A DNA stretch of 64,000 nt from contig NZ_JAJNCT010000005.1 in the NCBI RefSeq assembly GCF_021026195.1, forward strand, positions 1 to 64,000. The letters run 5' to 3'. Shown here in pieces: positions 1 to 11,206 of this stretch. Positions within the stretch are counted from its first letter, which is position 1. Each line of letters opens with the position of its first letter. Origin of the DNA: Comamonas koreensis (GTDB lineage: Bacteria > Pseudomonadota > Gammaproteobacteria > Burkholderiales > Burkholderiaceae_C). The notes under the pieces are model-generated. The model was not told the DNA's origin. It saw nothing but the letters and a program-made list of their open reading frames with translations, and did no database searches. The translations under genes were made by a program, and so were the position numbers.

Positions 1-6
1 TGGCAT
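1..6 (-). CDS. start of a leftward gene cut by the window edge
   Basis: Only the first two codons (ATG CCA) lie in the window. They are read leftward from position 6 and are preceded by a perfect Shine-Dalgarno sequence AGGAGG at 17-12, with five bases of spacing. Such a strong ribosome site before an ATG suggests a real gene to the left, in the same direction as the Lrp-type regulator. The product cannot be known from here. Confidence 0.45.
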
Positions 7-75
7 ATTCGCCTCCTAAACGCATCATGTCATTCGATGTGTCCGGAAAACCGGGGGAAGCCCACTCAGCTCAAA

Positions 76-101
76 GCCGACTCCTCGAAGTTGGCTTTTT
101 T
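76..101 (+). terminator. intrinsic terminator, rightward
   Basis: Inverted repeat GCCGACT / AGTTGGC with a 6-base loop (one G-T pair), followed by six T. The T run lies on the + strand, so it would stop transcription arriving from the left. No + strand gene in the window uses it, so it may belong to a transcript outside the window or act weakly behind the regulator. Confidence 0.5.
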
Positions 102-133
102 ATGCGCGTACGGCATGCCAGAGTCAAGGCCAG

Positions 134-595
134 CTACACACCCAGCGGTAAATCCGCATGCTTGAGGGTGCGCAGCACAAAGCTCGACTGGCTGTGCCGT
201 ATACCCTTGATCTTGTAGAGCTTCTCACGCAGCAAGCGCTCATAGTCGCGGGTGTCTTTGACGACCACGCGCAGCAGGTAGTCGTACTCGCCGGAGACCA
301 GGTGCGCCTCCACCACCTCGGGGATGGTGGCCAGCAACTCACCAAACTTCTCCAAGGTGTTGTCACTGTGGCTGTCGAGGGTGACCATCACCAACACCGT
401 ATCGCCCAGACCCAGCGCCTGCGGCGACAGCCGCACCGAATAGCCCTGGATCACGCCTGCCTCTTCCATCTTCTTGATGCGGCCCCAGCAGGGCGAGGCG
501 CTCAAGCCCACCGCCTGGCCAATCTCCTGCAGGCTGGCCCGGCTGTTGTGCTGCAGCTGGCGGAGTATTTTGCGGTCCAACGTATCGAGAAGCAT
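134..595 (-). CDS. Lrp/AsnC family transcriptional regulator
   Basis: The 153-residue product has the usual Lrp length. Residues 3-52 form the winged helix-turn-helix (LDRKILRQLQ, then LQEIGQAVGLSASPCWGRIK). The C-terminal half is the RAM/effector domain (VSGEYDYLLRVVVKD), which in this family binds amino acids and drives octamer assembly. An in-frame GTG lies 12 bases upstream at 607; the ATG at 595 gives the conventional MLLDTLDRK start and is preferred. The upstream sequence at 600-665 is very A+T rich, as expected for an autoregulated Lrp-type promoter. The target is unknown; it could be the leftward gene that begins at position 6. Confidence 0.9.
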   Translation of the reverse strand: MLLDTLDRKILRQLQHNSRASLQEIGQAVGLSASPCWGRIKKMEEAGVIQGYSVRLSPQALGLGDTVLVMVTLDSHSDNTLEKFGELLATIPEVVEAHLVSGEYDYLLRVVVKDTRDYERLLREKLYKIKGIRHSQSSFVLRTLKHADLPLGV

Positions 596-978
596 GATTT
601 TCTGCACCGGTCTTAAATTTAGAATATTTTTCTATATTAATGCGATGAACTCAGAAAAACAAAATATTTTTTGCCAGCCAAACCTGCATACTTTCTGCAT
701 CGAAACACTTTTACCGAAGCCTCTTTCTGGCAGAGCCTGCTTACCGGCAGCCCCTCTCTCCACCAGCCCCCAGGCGGTTACCGCTGCCATGGGGGCTGTT
801 GCATTGCGGCGCTCAGGCAGGGCTGGTTATGTAACAAAACTATTGCATTTGCGCATCTGTTTCCCTGTGTGGACTGCGCTCGCTCCGTGGCATAGTGGCG
901 CCCTGGAACAACAACAGGCCGCCCTCTATGCGTTGAAGAGTTTGGAGATCAGCGCAAAAGACCGGTCGATAAACAGCT
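596..978. other. intergenic region, A+T-rich promoter part
   Basis: The stretch 600-690 is strongly A+T rich compared with its surroundings and probably holds the promoter and binding sites of the Lrp-type regulator. The rest, to 978, precedes the desaturase-family gene. Short open frames here overlap in several frames and show no recognisable protein, so no gene is called. Confidence 0.5.
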
Positions 979-2103
979 ATGTTTAAGCGACTCAACGAAC
1001 TGTCTGAAAGCCATGGCGCCTTGCGCGCGGGCCAGGGCATGGTGGCCGGCGTCATTGCGCTGATCCTGGCAGCCCTGTGCTTTTTGGGCGTGCTGGCCTT
1101 TCACTTCCCGCAGTACCTCACCACGCCGGAGCTGCGCCGCAGCTACAACGTCGACATGATGCGCCAGCTGCTGTTCTGGAGCATGGTGATCGCCGGAGGC
1201 CTGTCGGTGGCGCTGATCGTGCTGGGCCGCGTCCGCTGGCTGGCCGCCTCTGCATTTGGCCTGGTGGTGCTGTCAGCGCTGCTGGGCGGCCACAAGGTGC
1301 CGGTCGGCAGCTTTGCCACCAATACACCCTACATCGGCCTGGACTGGTTCATTCTGGATCTGCTGGGCAGTGCGCTGATCTTCATCTTCATCGAAAAGCT
1401 GTTTGCGCTGCGCAAGGACCAGCCCGTCTTCCGGCCCGAGTGGCAAACCGATTTCCACCACTTCCTGGTCAACCACATGGTGGTGGGCTTTGTGCTGCTG
1501 GCCACCAACCTGATGGTGCACCAGTTCTTTGGCTGGGCCGCCCATGACGGCATCCGGGGCTGGGTGGCCAACCTGAACTTCTGGGTCGCGCTGTTCCTCA
1601 TCATCCTGGTGGCCGATCTGGTGCAGTACTGGACGCACCGCGCCTACCATGAAGTGCCCTTGCTCTGGCGTATCCACGCGGTACACCACAGCGTCAAAAG
1701 CATGGACTGGCTGGCAGGCTCGCGCCAGCACATTCTGGAGCTGCTGATCACCCGCACCCTGGTGCTGGCCCCCATCTATGTGCTGGGCTTCAGCAAGGAG
1801 GTGATCGATGCCTACATCATCATCGTCGGCTTCCAGGCGGTGTTCAACCACGCCAATGTCAGCGTGCGGCTGGGCCCGCTGCGCTATATCATCGTCACGC
1901 CCAACTTCCACCACTGGCACCATAGCCAGGATGCCGAGGCGCTGGACAAGAATTACGCCGCCCATTTCGCCTTTTTGGATTACCTGTTCGGCACCGCCGT
2001 CAAGAGCGATAAAGTCTGGCCTACCGATTACGGTGTGCTGGGCGACTATGTGCCCAACGGCTTTTTCAAGCAGCTGAAGTTTCCCTTCACCTGGAAGGGC
2101 TGA
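979..2103 (+). CDS. sterol desaturase / fatty acid hydroxylase family membrane protein
   Basis: 374 residues with several membrane segments (about 20-42, 64-100, 120-140, 165-185, 200-218). The di-iron histidine clusters of the family are all visible: HRAYH at 220-224, HAVHH at 233-237, and HHWHH at 311-315, plus an NHANV histidine before the last cluster. These proteins use a non-haem di-iron centre to oxidise lipid C-H bonds in the inner membrane. The substrate cannot be assigned; bacterial members include hydroxylases of ornithine lipids, carotenoids and sterol-like lipids. The N-terminal 130-residue membrane extension is longer than in minimal members. The following MurU-like gene starts 36 bases downstream, so the two may be cotranscribed. 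Confidence 0.88.
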   Translation: MFKRLNELSESHGALRAGQGMVAGVIALILAALCFLGVLAFHFPQYLTTPELRRSYNVDMMRQLLFWSMVIAGGLSVALIVLGRVRWLAASAFGLVVLSALLGGHKVPVGSFATNTPYIGLDWFILDLLGSALIFIFIEKLFALRKDQPVFRPEWQTDFHHFLVNHMVVGFVLLATNLMVHQFFGWAAHDGIRGWVANLNFWVALFLIILVADLVQYWTHRAYHEVPLLWRIHAVHHSVKSMDWLAGSRQHILELLITRTLVLAPIYVLGFSKEVIDAYIIIVGFQAVFNHANVSVRLGPLRYIIVTPNFHHWHHSQDAEALDKNYAAHFAFLDYLFGTAVKSDKVWPTDYGVLGDYVPNGFFKQLKFPFTWKG

Positions 2104-2139
2104 GCACACAAACGCTCAACCCGATTGCTTTCACCACCG

Positions 2140-2895
2140 ATGTCATTTCCTCCCCATTTTCGCGCCCAGGCCATGGTGCTGGCCGCCGGCCGGGGCGAGC
2201 GCATGCGCCCGCTGACCGACCACACGCCCAAGCCCCTGCTCCCCGTGCAAGGCAAGCCGCTGATGCAGTACAGCATGGAGCAGCTCGCCCGCGCCGGCGT
2301 GCAGCGCCTGGTCATCAACACCGGCTGGCTGGGCCAGCAGGTGGCCGATACCTGGCCCGCAGCGCCGGCCATGGCTCAGCTGGGCAGCGAGCAGCTGCAA
2401 ATTGCCTATTCCCGCGAGGACCTGGATTTTGGCGGTGGTATCGAGACCAGCGGCGGCATCAGCCGCGCACTGCCGGCGCTCGACGATGCCTTCTGGCTGG
2501 TCTCGGGCGATGTCTTCATCCCCGGCTTTCCGTTTGATGAAGCCCTGCGCCAGCGCTTTGCGCAGAGCAATGACCTGGCCCATCTCTGGCTGGTGCCCAA
2601 TGCCCCCCACCACCCCAAGGGCGACTTTGTGCTGACAGTCGAAGGCCGGGCCGAGAACCCCGCTGCGGACGACCCGCGCCCGCGCCTGACCTACTGCTCG
2701 GTCGCGCTGCTGAAAAAAACCTTGTTCCGCGCGCCCTACTGCGACATTCCGGCGGGCAACCCGCAAGGTACCAAGATGCCGCTGGTGCAGCAGTTGCGCG
2801 CAGCGATGCAGGCAGGCCGCTGCAGCGCCAGCCGCTATGACGGTACCTGGGTGGATGTGGGCACCGTCGAGCGCCTGCGGGCCATTGGCGGCTGA
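2140..2895 (+). CDS. murU: N-acetylmuramate alpha-1-phosphate uridylyltransferase-like (MurU) nucleotidyltransferase
   Basis: 251 residues. The nucleotidyltransferase signature AAGRGERMRPLTDHTPKPLL begins near residue 15, the aspartate of the metal site lies in VSGDVFIP, and the C-terminus has DGTWVDVGTVERL. In the MurU family the enzyme joins UMP to MurNAc-1-phosphate in the peptidoglycan recycling route that bypasses MurA, in the cytosol. An upstream TTG at 2125 is possible, but ATG 2140 is preferred. In many Gram-negatives the anomeric kinase gene amgK lies directly upstream; here a desaturase-family gene is there instead, so the partner must be elsewhere. A generic sugar-1-phosphate nucleotidyltransferase is the alternative. 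Confidence 0.85.
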   Translation: MSFPPHFRAQAMVLAAGRGERMRPLTDHTPKPLLPVQGKPLMQYSMEQLARAGVQRLVINTGWLGQQVADTWPAAPAMAQLGSEQLQIAYSREDLDFGGGIETSGGISRALPALDDAFWLVSGDVFIPGFPFDEALRQRFAQSNDLAHLWLVPNAPHHPKGDFVLTVEGRAENPAADDPRPRLTYCSVALLKKTLFRAPYCDIPAGNPQGTKMPLVQQLRAAMQAGRCSASRYDGTWVDVGTVERLRAIGG

Positions 2896-3142
2896 CCGGC
2901 CAACAGCCCTGCTGCTGTCGTCACCGTGACAAAAGCAGCAGTCGTTGCCACTGCATCTATATAGACTTTATATTTATTTATCAACCATTTAAATCGAAAG
3001 CACTCTGCTTGAGCGATAAATCAGCTAAATGACATCATAAAAACCCCAATAGCGAATGGAGAGACCTTGCCCACAATGCGAAACGCAGGCGGGCTTCCGC
3101 AGGCGCTTATAAAACCATTCGGCACAGCCGGGGAGACACGTC

Positions 3143-4120
3143 ATGCAGATGAAGACATTGGCCTGGGGGATTGGGCTTGCGATGGGCCTGATGGCCGCAG
3201 GGCCCGCATTGGCGCAGACAACGATGCGCATCAGCATCTCGGTCGCCCAGAATTCGCACCAGGGCGTGGCCATTGACACCTTTGCCAAAGAAGTGGAGCA
3301 GCGCACCGGCGGCCGCTACAAGATCCAGACTTTCTACAACGGCGCGCTGGGCGGCGAGCGCGAATCGATCGAAGCGGTGCAATTGGGCACGCAGGAGCTG
3401 GCCTTCAGCTCCAGCGGCCCGGTGCCCAACTTTGTGCCCGAGACCAAGATCCTCGATGTGCCCTTTCTGTTCCGCGACAAGGCGCATGCCCGCGCGGTGC
3501 TCGATGGCCCCATTGGCAATGAGCTGCTGGCCAAGTTCGACAGCAAGGGCTTCAAGGCACTGGCCTGGGCAGAGAACGGCTTTCGCCACATGACCAACTC
3601 CAAGCGCGCGATCAACAGCCCAGACGACACCAAGGGCCTGAAGATGCGCACGATGGAGAACCCCGTGCACATCCAGGCCTACAAGGCGCTGGGCATCATC
3701 ACCACCCCGATGGCCTTCCCCGAGGTGTTCACCGCACTGCAGCAGGGCACGGTCGATGGCCAGGAAAACCCATTGCCGGTCATCACCTCGGCCAAGTTTG
3801 ACCAGGTGCAAAAACACCTGAGCCTGACCGGTCACGTGTACTCGCCCTGCATTCTGGTGATGAACAAGGCCGCCTACGACAAGCTCAGCGCCGACGACAA
3901 GACCGCATTTGTGCAAGCCGCCCAGGCCGCCACCAAGGCCAACCGCGCCCGTGTGGACCAGGACGACACCAACGGCGTGGCCGAGCTGCGCGCCAAGGGC
4001 ATGCAGGTGGTCGAGAACGTCGACAAGGCCAAGTTTGTCGCGACCTTGACGAAGACCAATGCCGACTTCGAGAAGCAGTTCGGCAAGGCCAACCTCGACC
4101 GCATCCGCAACTTCCAATAA
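3143..4120 (+). CDS. dctP: TRAP transporter solute-binding protein, DctP family
   Basis: 325 residues with a Sec signal peptide (cut near ALA-Q, residue 24-25). The body is a DctP-type periplasmic receptor: RISISVAQNSHQG at the start, then NGALGGERESIEAVQLGTQEL, then the conserved hinge region with GLKMRTMENP and TTPMAFPEVFTALQQGTVDGQENP, whose arginine normally pairs with the carboxylate of the ligand. It would deliver an organic acid to the DctQM permease encoded next. The ligand is not predictable from sequence alone. An A+T-rich stretch at 2957-3000 probably holds the promoter. Confidence 0.93.
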   Translation: MQMKTLAWGIGLAMGLMAAGPALAQTTMRISISVAQNSHQGVAIDTFAKEVEQRTGGRYKIQTFYNGALGGERESIEAVQLGTQELAFSSSGPVPNFVPETKILDVPFLFRDKAHARAVLDGPIGNELLAKFDSKGFKALAWAENGFRHMTNSKRAINSPDDTKGLKMRTMENPVHIQAYKALGIITTPMAFPEVFTALQQGTVDGQENPLPVITSAKFDQVQKHLSLTGHVYSPCILVMNKAAYDKLSADDKTAFVQAAQAATKANRARVDQDDTNGVAELRAKGMQVVENVDKAKFVATLTKTNADFEKQFGKANLDRIRNFQ

Positions 4121-4257
4121 GCGCTGCGTCCGGAAAGCTGCCCGCAGCTTTCCATCGCAGCCCTCCCCTCGCCTCCCGCCTCACTGCTGACGCCCCAACC
4201 GGCGCCAGCAGTTGCTGTGTCAACCCGCGCAAGGACGGTGGCGCCAGGCGGCATTGC

Positions 4258-4776
4258 ATGCGCCTGCCCACCCCGGTCACCATGAAAAACGCATTTCTTG
4301 CTTTCGAGCGCTGGACATCGGGCATCGCCATGGCCGGCGCCTGCCTGATGCTGGCCATCGCATCCACGCTGGGCATGTTCCAGATCATCACCCGCTTTGT
4401 GCTCGAAGAGCCCGCCGAATGGACCGAAGTGCTGATCCGCTTCAGCCTGATCTGGATGGTGTTTCTCGCGATTCCGATGGCCTTCCGCCAAGGCGCAATG
4501 GTCAGCGTCGATGTCTTGAAGCGATGGGCTCCGCCAGCACTGCGCCGCCTGCTCAGCGGCTTGGTCTGCATCGCCACCCTGGTGCTGCTGGCCGTGCTGA
4601 TCTGGTGGGGCTGGGACTATGCCCGCCGTGGCGGCGTGCAGACCATGGCCGGGCTGGAATCGCTGTCCATGTTCTGGGCCTACCTGGCCGTGCCTGTGGG
4701 CGCGCTGTTTGCCGTGTTTGGCGTCATCGGCAACCTGCTCGAACCCCAAAACACCGAACTGGAGAACGCACAATGA
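4258..4776 (+). CDS. dctQ: TRAP transporter small permease, DctQ family
   Basis: 172 residues with four predicted membrane helices, beginning around residues 22-44. The family motif region is LEEPAEWTEVLIRFSLIWMVFLAIP, in which the conserved E/W and R residues are seen. DctQ is the small integral subunit of the sodium-driven TRAP permease. Its stop overlaps the start of the large-subunit gene as ATGA, which indicates translational coupling. The gap of 137 bases from the receptor gene has no terminator. Confidence 0.92.
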   Translation: MRLPTPVTMKNAFLAFERWTSGIAMAGACLMLAIASTLGMFQIITRFVLEEPAEWTEVLIRFSLIWMVFLAIPMAFRQGAMVSVDVLKRWAPPALRRLLSGLVCIATLVLLAVLIWWGWDYARRGGVQTMAGLESLSMFWAYLAVPVGALFAVFGVIGNLLEPQNTELENAQ

Positions 4777-6047
4777 CCGCCGTGATGCTTTCCACGATGG
4801 TGCTGTGCTTTGCGCTCACCGTCTCTGTCGCCGTTTCCATCGGCCTGGCGTCGGTCCTGGGCATCCAGGCCAGCAATGCCAATATGCTCATCTCCGTCAA
4901 GGAGATGTTTGGCGCGATCAATAAATTTCCGCTCGCCGCGATTCCGTTTTTCATTCTGGCCGGCAACCTGATGGAGACCGGTGGCATCTCGCGCCGCCTG
5001 GTCGAGTTTGCCAAGAGCATTGTGGGCGGCGTCCAGGGCGGGCTGCCGATGACCTGCGTGCTCACCTGCATGATCTTTGCAGCGGTCTCGGGCTCCTCGG
5101 TCGCCACCACCTTTGCGATTGGCGCCATCCTGATCCCTGCTCTCATCAAGCACGGCTACCCCAAGAGCTATGCGGCCGCGCTGCAAGCGACCAGCGCCGA
5201 GTTGGGGGTCATCATCCCGCCTTCGATTCCGATGATTCTCTATGGCGTCAGTGCCGAGGTGTCGATTGGTGAGCTGTTCATTGCCGGCTTTGGCCCCGGG
5301 CTGCTGATCAGTGCGGCACTGATGGTCTTTGTCTGGGCCTATTGCAAGTACAAGGGCTGGGGCAAGAACGATGGCGAAGGCCGGCTGGGCTTTGGCAAGG
5401 CCGCGCTGCAGGCGGGTTGGGCGCTGTTGATGCCGGTGATCATCCTGGGCGGCATCTATGGCGGGGTCTTCACCCCCACCGAGGCCTCGGCCGTGGCCGT
5501 GTTCTATGCACTGATCGTGGGCATGCTGATCTACCGCGAGATCAGGATCCGGGACCTGTATGCGATTCTCCGCAAATCGGCGATCTCCTCGTCGATCATC
5601 ATGTTCATCATTGCCAATGCGGGTCTGTTCGCGTTCCTCATCACCCGTGCCGGGGTGCCCGATGCCATCGGCCACTGGCTGGAACAGGTGCTGCAGAGCC
5701 CAGCCATGTTCCTGCTGGGCGTCAATGCCGCACTGTTCATCATCGGCATGTTCATCGAGACCAGCGCGGCCATCATCGTGCTGGCCCCGATCCTGGCGCC
5801 GGTGGCCATGCACTTTGGCATCGACCCGGTGCATTTCGGCCTGATCATGGTGGTGAACCTGGCGCTGGGCATGATCACGCCGCCGTTTGGCGTCAACCTG
5901 TTTGCCGCCTGCACGGTGGCCCGTATATCGCTCGACCAGATCATCAAACACCTGCTGCCCTTTGTCGGGGTGATCCTGCTGTGCCTGATGGTGATCACCT
6001 ATGTCCCGGGCATATCGCTGGCCTTGCGCGACCTGGTCTACCGCTGA
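4773..6047 (+). CDS. dctM: TRAP transporter large permease, DctM family
   Basis: 424 residues, almost entirely hydrophobic, with about 12 membrane segments. Family features include NKFPLAAIPFFILAGNLMETGGIS and a small-residue loop SGSSVATTFAIGAILIP, the GVIIPPSIPMILYGV re-entrant loop, and the second repeat LVNLALGMITPPFGVNLF (seen as VNLALGMITPPFGVNLF). DctM carries the sodium and substrate sites of the TRAP secondary importer. The frame is open much further upstream (to 4212), but the ATG at 4773, coupled to dctQ, is the correct start. The operon ends at the terminator 24 bases downstream. Confidence 0.94.
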   Translation: MTAVMLSTMVLCFALTVSVAVSIGLASVLGIQASNANMLISVKEMFGAINKFPLAAIPFFILAGNLMETGGISRRLVEFAKSIVGGVQGGLPMTCVLTCMIFAAVSGSSVATTFAIGAILIPALIKHGYPKSYAAALQATSAELGVIIPPSIPMILYGVSAEVSIGELFIAGFGPGLLISAALMVFVWAYCKYKGWGKNDGEGRLGFGKAALQAGWALLMPVIILGGIYGGVFTPTEASAVAVFYALIVGMLIYREIRIRDLYAILRKSAISSSIIMFIIANAGLFAFLITRAGVPDAIGHWLEQVLQSPAMFLLGVNAALFIIGMFIETSAAIIVLAPILAPVAMHFGIDPVHFGLIMVVNLALGMITPPFGVNLFAACTVARISLDQIIKHLLPFVGVILLCLMVITYVPGISLALRDLVYR

Positions 6048-6070
6048 TCCGGCCCCCCCTGCATCGCTGA

Positions 6071-6095
6071 GCCACCGCCCGCCGGTGGCTTTTTT
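6071..6095 (+). terminator. terminator of the TRAP operon
   Basis: GCCACCG / CGGTGGC stem with a short loop followed by six T, placed 24 bases after the dctM stop codon. Confidence 0.85.
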
Positions 6096-6140
6096 GCGTG
6101 TTGGCCGACCCTTTTGCGGGCGCAAGCGGCCAGTTGCCGC

Positions 6141-6146
6141 TAAAAT
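6141..6146 (+). promoter_or_regulatory. likely -10 element of the gcv promoter
   Basis: TAAAAT lies eight bases before the first conserved bases of the glycine riboswitch. A matching -35 hexamer is not clear. The position fits a transcript starting at the riboswitch. Confidence 0.4.
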
Positions 6147-6154
6147 CGCCGCAG

Positions 6155-6392
6155 TCAGGAGAGAGTCGCCCCCGTTGTACCCCAACGCGCAGCGCGGCCG
6201 CCGAAGGCGCAGGCTACTGCAGATGCAGCTGCTGAACGCTCAGGCAAAAGGACTGGCCCCGCCGCGCAGCTTAGGCCTGCCGGCGTTCCCAGCTGGAGAG
6301 AGGTGGCGCCTGGACGCCATCCACCGAAGGAGCAAGCCCCCAGGCCTCAAAGCGGCGGGTGAATCTCTCAGGTAAAGCGGACAGCAGGGCAA
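6155..6392 (+). ncRNA. tandem glycine riboswitch
   Basis: Two similar aptamers lie in series. The first has GGAGAGAG near 6158, CCGAAGGCGCA near 6198, and CTCAGGCAAAAGGAC at 6239-6253. The second has GGAGAGAGG near 6296, CACCGAAGGAGCAAG near 6319, and ATCTCTCAGGTAAAGCGGAC at 6362-6381. Both sets match the conserved cores of the glycine riboswitch, and a glycine cleavage gene (gcvT) follows 54 bases later. The family binds two glycine molecules and normally turns the gcv operon on when glycine is in excess. No obvious terminator lies between aptamer 2 and gcvT, so control of translation or of an unseen structure is possible. Confidence 0.95.
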
Positions 6393-6445
6393 ACAGCGTG
6401 CAACCGGCAACGGCTGCATGCCTTGATATTTGCCCTGGAGAGTCC

Positions 6446-7579
6446 ATGTCCGCCAACGCATCCGCCCTGCTGTCCACCCCTTTGAACGCCCTGCACATCG
6501 AGCTCGGCGCCCGCATGGTGCCCTTTGCCGGCTATTCCATGCCCGTGCAGTACCCGCAAGGCCTGATCGCCGAACACAAGCACACCCGCACTGCGGCGGG
6601 CTTGTTTGATGTCTCCCACATGGGCCAGCTGCGCCTGATCGGCCCCGACGCCGCAGCCGCCTTTGAAACCCTGGTGCCCGTCGATGTGGTCGACCTGGCC
6701 ATTGGCAAGCAGCGCTACGGCCTGCTGCTCAATGACGAGGGCGGCATCGTCGATGACCTGATGTTCTTCCGCGTCTCGGAGCAGGAGCTGTTCGTCATCG
6801 TCAACGGCGCCTGCAAGGTCGCAGACATTGCACTGATCCGCGAACGCATCGGCCAACGCTGCCAGGTGCTGCCGCTGCCCGACCAGGGCCTGCTGGCCTT
6901 GCAAGGCCCCCAGGCCGCCACCGCGCTGGCCCGCCTGGCGCCCGGTGTCGACAAGCTGGTGTTCATGACCGGTGGCGATTTTGATGTTGACGGCATCGCC
7001 TGCTTCATCACCCGCAGCGGCTATACCGGCGAAGACGGTTTCGAGATTTCGGTGGCCGGCCACGAGGCCGAGGCGCTGGCCCGCAAGCTGCTGGCCCAGC
7101 CCGAAGTGCAGCCCATTGGCCTGGGCGCGCGCAACTCGCTGCGCCTGGAAGCGGGTCTGTGCCTCTACGGCAGCGACCTCGATGCCACCACCACCCCACC
7201 CGAAGCCGGCCTGAACTGGGCCATCCAGAAGGTGCGCCGCACTGGCGGCGCGCGCACAGGCGGCTTCCCCGGTGCTGACAAGGTGCTCGCGCAGATCGAC
7301 ACCCCCGCCAGCCTGACCCGCAAGCGCGTTGGCCTGGTGGCGCAAGAGCGCATTCCGGTGCGCGAGCAGGTCGAGATCCGCAACCTCGATGGCCGGGTCG
7401 TCGGCGTGACCACCAGCGGCCTGCTGGCCCCGACCATCGACAAGCCGATTGCGATGGCCTACGTAGAGCCCGCTTTGGCAGCCATCGGCACACAGCTGCA
7501 TGCGATGGTGCGCGGCAAAGCGGTTCCCGTCGAGGTGGTGGCCATGCCTTTTGTCCCTCCGCGCTATTTCCGCGGCTAA
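6446..7579 (+). CDS. gcvT: glycine cleavage system aminomethyltransferase (T protein)
   Basis: 377 residues, normal for GcvT. The N-terminal folate-binding domain contains GLFDVSHMGQ, and the C-terminal barrel domain contains GYTGEDGFEI and GARNSLRLEAGLCLYGSDLD, with the conserved arginine. It transfers the aminomethyl carbon from lipoyl-H protein to tetrahydrofolate and releases ammonia. The open frame extends upstream into the riboswitch; the ATG at 6446, preceded by GGAGAG, is the correct start. First gene of gcvTHP. Confidence 0.97.
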   Translation: MSANASALLSTPLNALHIELGARMVPFAGYSMPVQYPQGLIAEHKHTRTAAGLFDVSHMGQLRLIGPDAAAAFETLVPVDVVDLAIGKQRYGLLLNDEGGIVDDLMFFRVSEQELFVIVNGACKVADIALIRERIGQRCQVLPLPDQGLLALQGPQAATALARLAPGVDKLVFMTGGDFDVDGIACFITRSGYTGEDGFEISVAGHEAEALARKLLAQPEVQPIGLGARNSLRLEAGLCLYGSDLDATTTPPEAGLNWAIQKVRRTGGARTGGFPGADKVLAQIDTPASLTRKRVGLVAQERIPVREQVEIRNLDGRVVGVTTSGLLAPTIDKPIAMAYVEPALAAIGTQLHAMVRGKAVPVEVVAMPFVPPRYFRG

Positions 7580-7649
7580 AGTAGCTGCTGGGTGCGGCGG
7601 TCCGCACCCGCATGAGCACAATTCAAGCCTACAAAACTGGAGTATTCCT

Positions 7650-8024
7650 ATGACGATCAAGTTCTCCCGCGACCACGAATGGATCAACAGCGCCGACACC
7701 AATGCCGCCATCGTCGGCATCACCGTCCATGCGCAAGACGCGCTGGGCGATGTGGTGTTTGTCGATCTGCCTGAAGTCGGCGCCTCCTTCAACCAGGGCG
7801 ATGTCGCCGGTGTAGTGGAGTCCGTCAAGGCCGCCGCTGACGTCTTCATGCCTGTGACAGGCGAGATCGTCGAAGTCAACGAAGCACTGCGCAACGACCC
7901 GTCGCTCGCCAACTCCGACCCGCTCAACACCGGCTGGTTCTTCAAGGTCAAGCTCAGCGATGTGGCCCAGCTCGACGCGCTGCTGGACGAGACCGCCTAC
8001 AACGACTTCGCCGCCAACGCCTGA
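7650..8024 (+). CDS. gcvH: glycine cleavage system H protein
   Basis: 124 residues. The lipoyl-lysine site is seen as GVVESVKAAADVFMP, with the lysine in the conserved ESVKA context. H protein shuttles the aminomethyl group between GcvP, GcvT and dihydrolipoamide dehydrogenase. GGAG seven bases before the ATG fixes the start at 7650. It sits 70 bases after gcvT in the same operon. Confidence 0.97.
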   Translation: MTIKFSRDHEWINSADTNAAIVGITVHAQDALGDVVFVDLPEVGASFNQGDVAGVVESVKAAADVFMPVTGEIVEVNEALRNDPSLANSDPLNTGWFFKVKLSDVAQLDALLDETAYNDFAANA

Positions 8025-8087
8025 TGGCCCGGCCCTGCTGCTGGCCTGCTGCTTATCATGCAGGCCGCCAGCAGGATCTTTAAGCCC

Positions 8088-8115
8088 AGGAGGCCCCGGC
8101 CTCCTCCCCTTTTTT
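8088..8115 (+). terminator. terminator-like hairpin between gcvH and gcvP
   Basis: AGGAGGCC / GGCCTCCT, perfect 8-base arms around two C, followed by CCCC and then six T. It lies inside the 162-base gap between gcvH and gcvP, so it could act as an attenuator that lowers gcvP transcription relative to gcvTH. The four C before the T run weaken it compared with a standard terminator. Confidence 0.55.
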
Positions 8116-8186
8116 CCTTTTCCTCGCTGCCAGCGCTCTTTGATACCGCGCCAGCCGTAACCCATCCATTTACACCGAGTCGGACC

Positions 8187-11087
<2,901 letters not shown>

Positions 11088-11118
11088 GTCTTAAGATAGC
11101 CTTCGGGCTTCTTCCGAA

Positions 11119-11142
11119 GCGACCCCACCGGGTCGCTTTTTT
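11119..11142 (+). terminator. terminator of the gcv operon
   Basis: GCGACCC / GGGTCGC with a CACC loop followed by six T, 31 bases after the gcvP stop. Confidence 0.9.
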
Positions 11143-11206
11143 ACGCCTTGGCAACTATCAGCAAAAATCAGCCCGGTACTGCACCCGAGCCCGGAGACTT
11201 CTCGGC

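Noticed and set aside
4212-4772. N-terminal extension of DctM covering dctQ
   Set aside because: This is the dctQ gene read in a different frame; DctM starts at the ATGA overlap.
4680-6185. A 501-codon open frame antisense to dctM
   Set aside because: Composition is dominated by histidine, glutamine, aspartate and arginine, the typical mirror image of a membrane protein gene in GC-rich DNA. The sense strand has a clear DctM protein.
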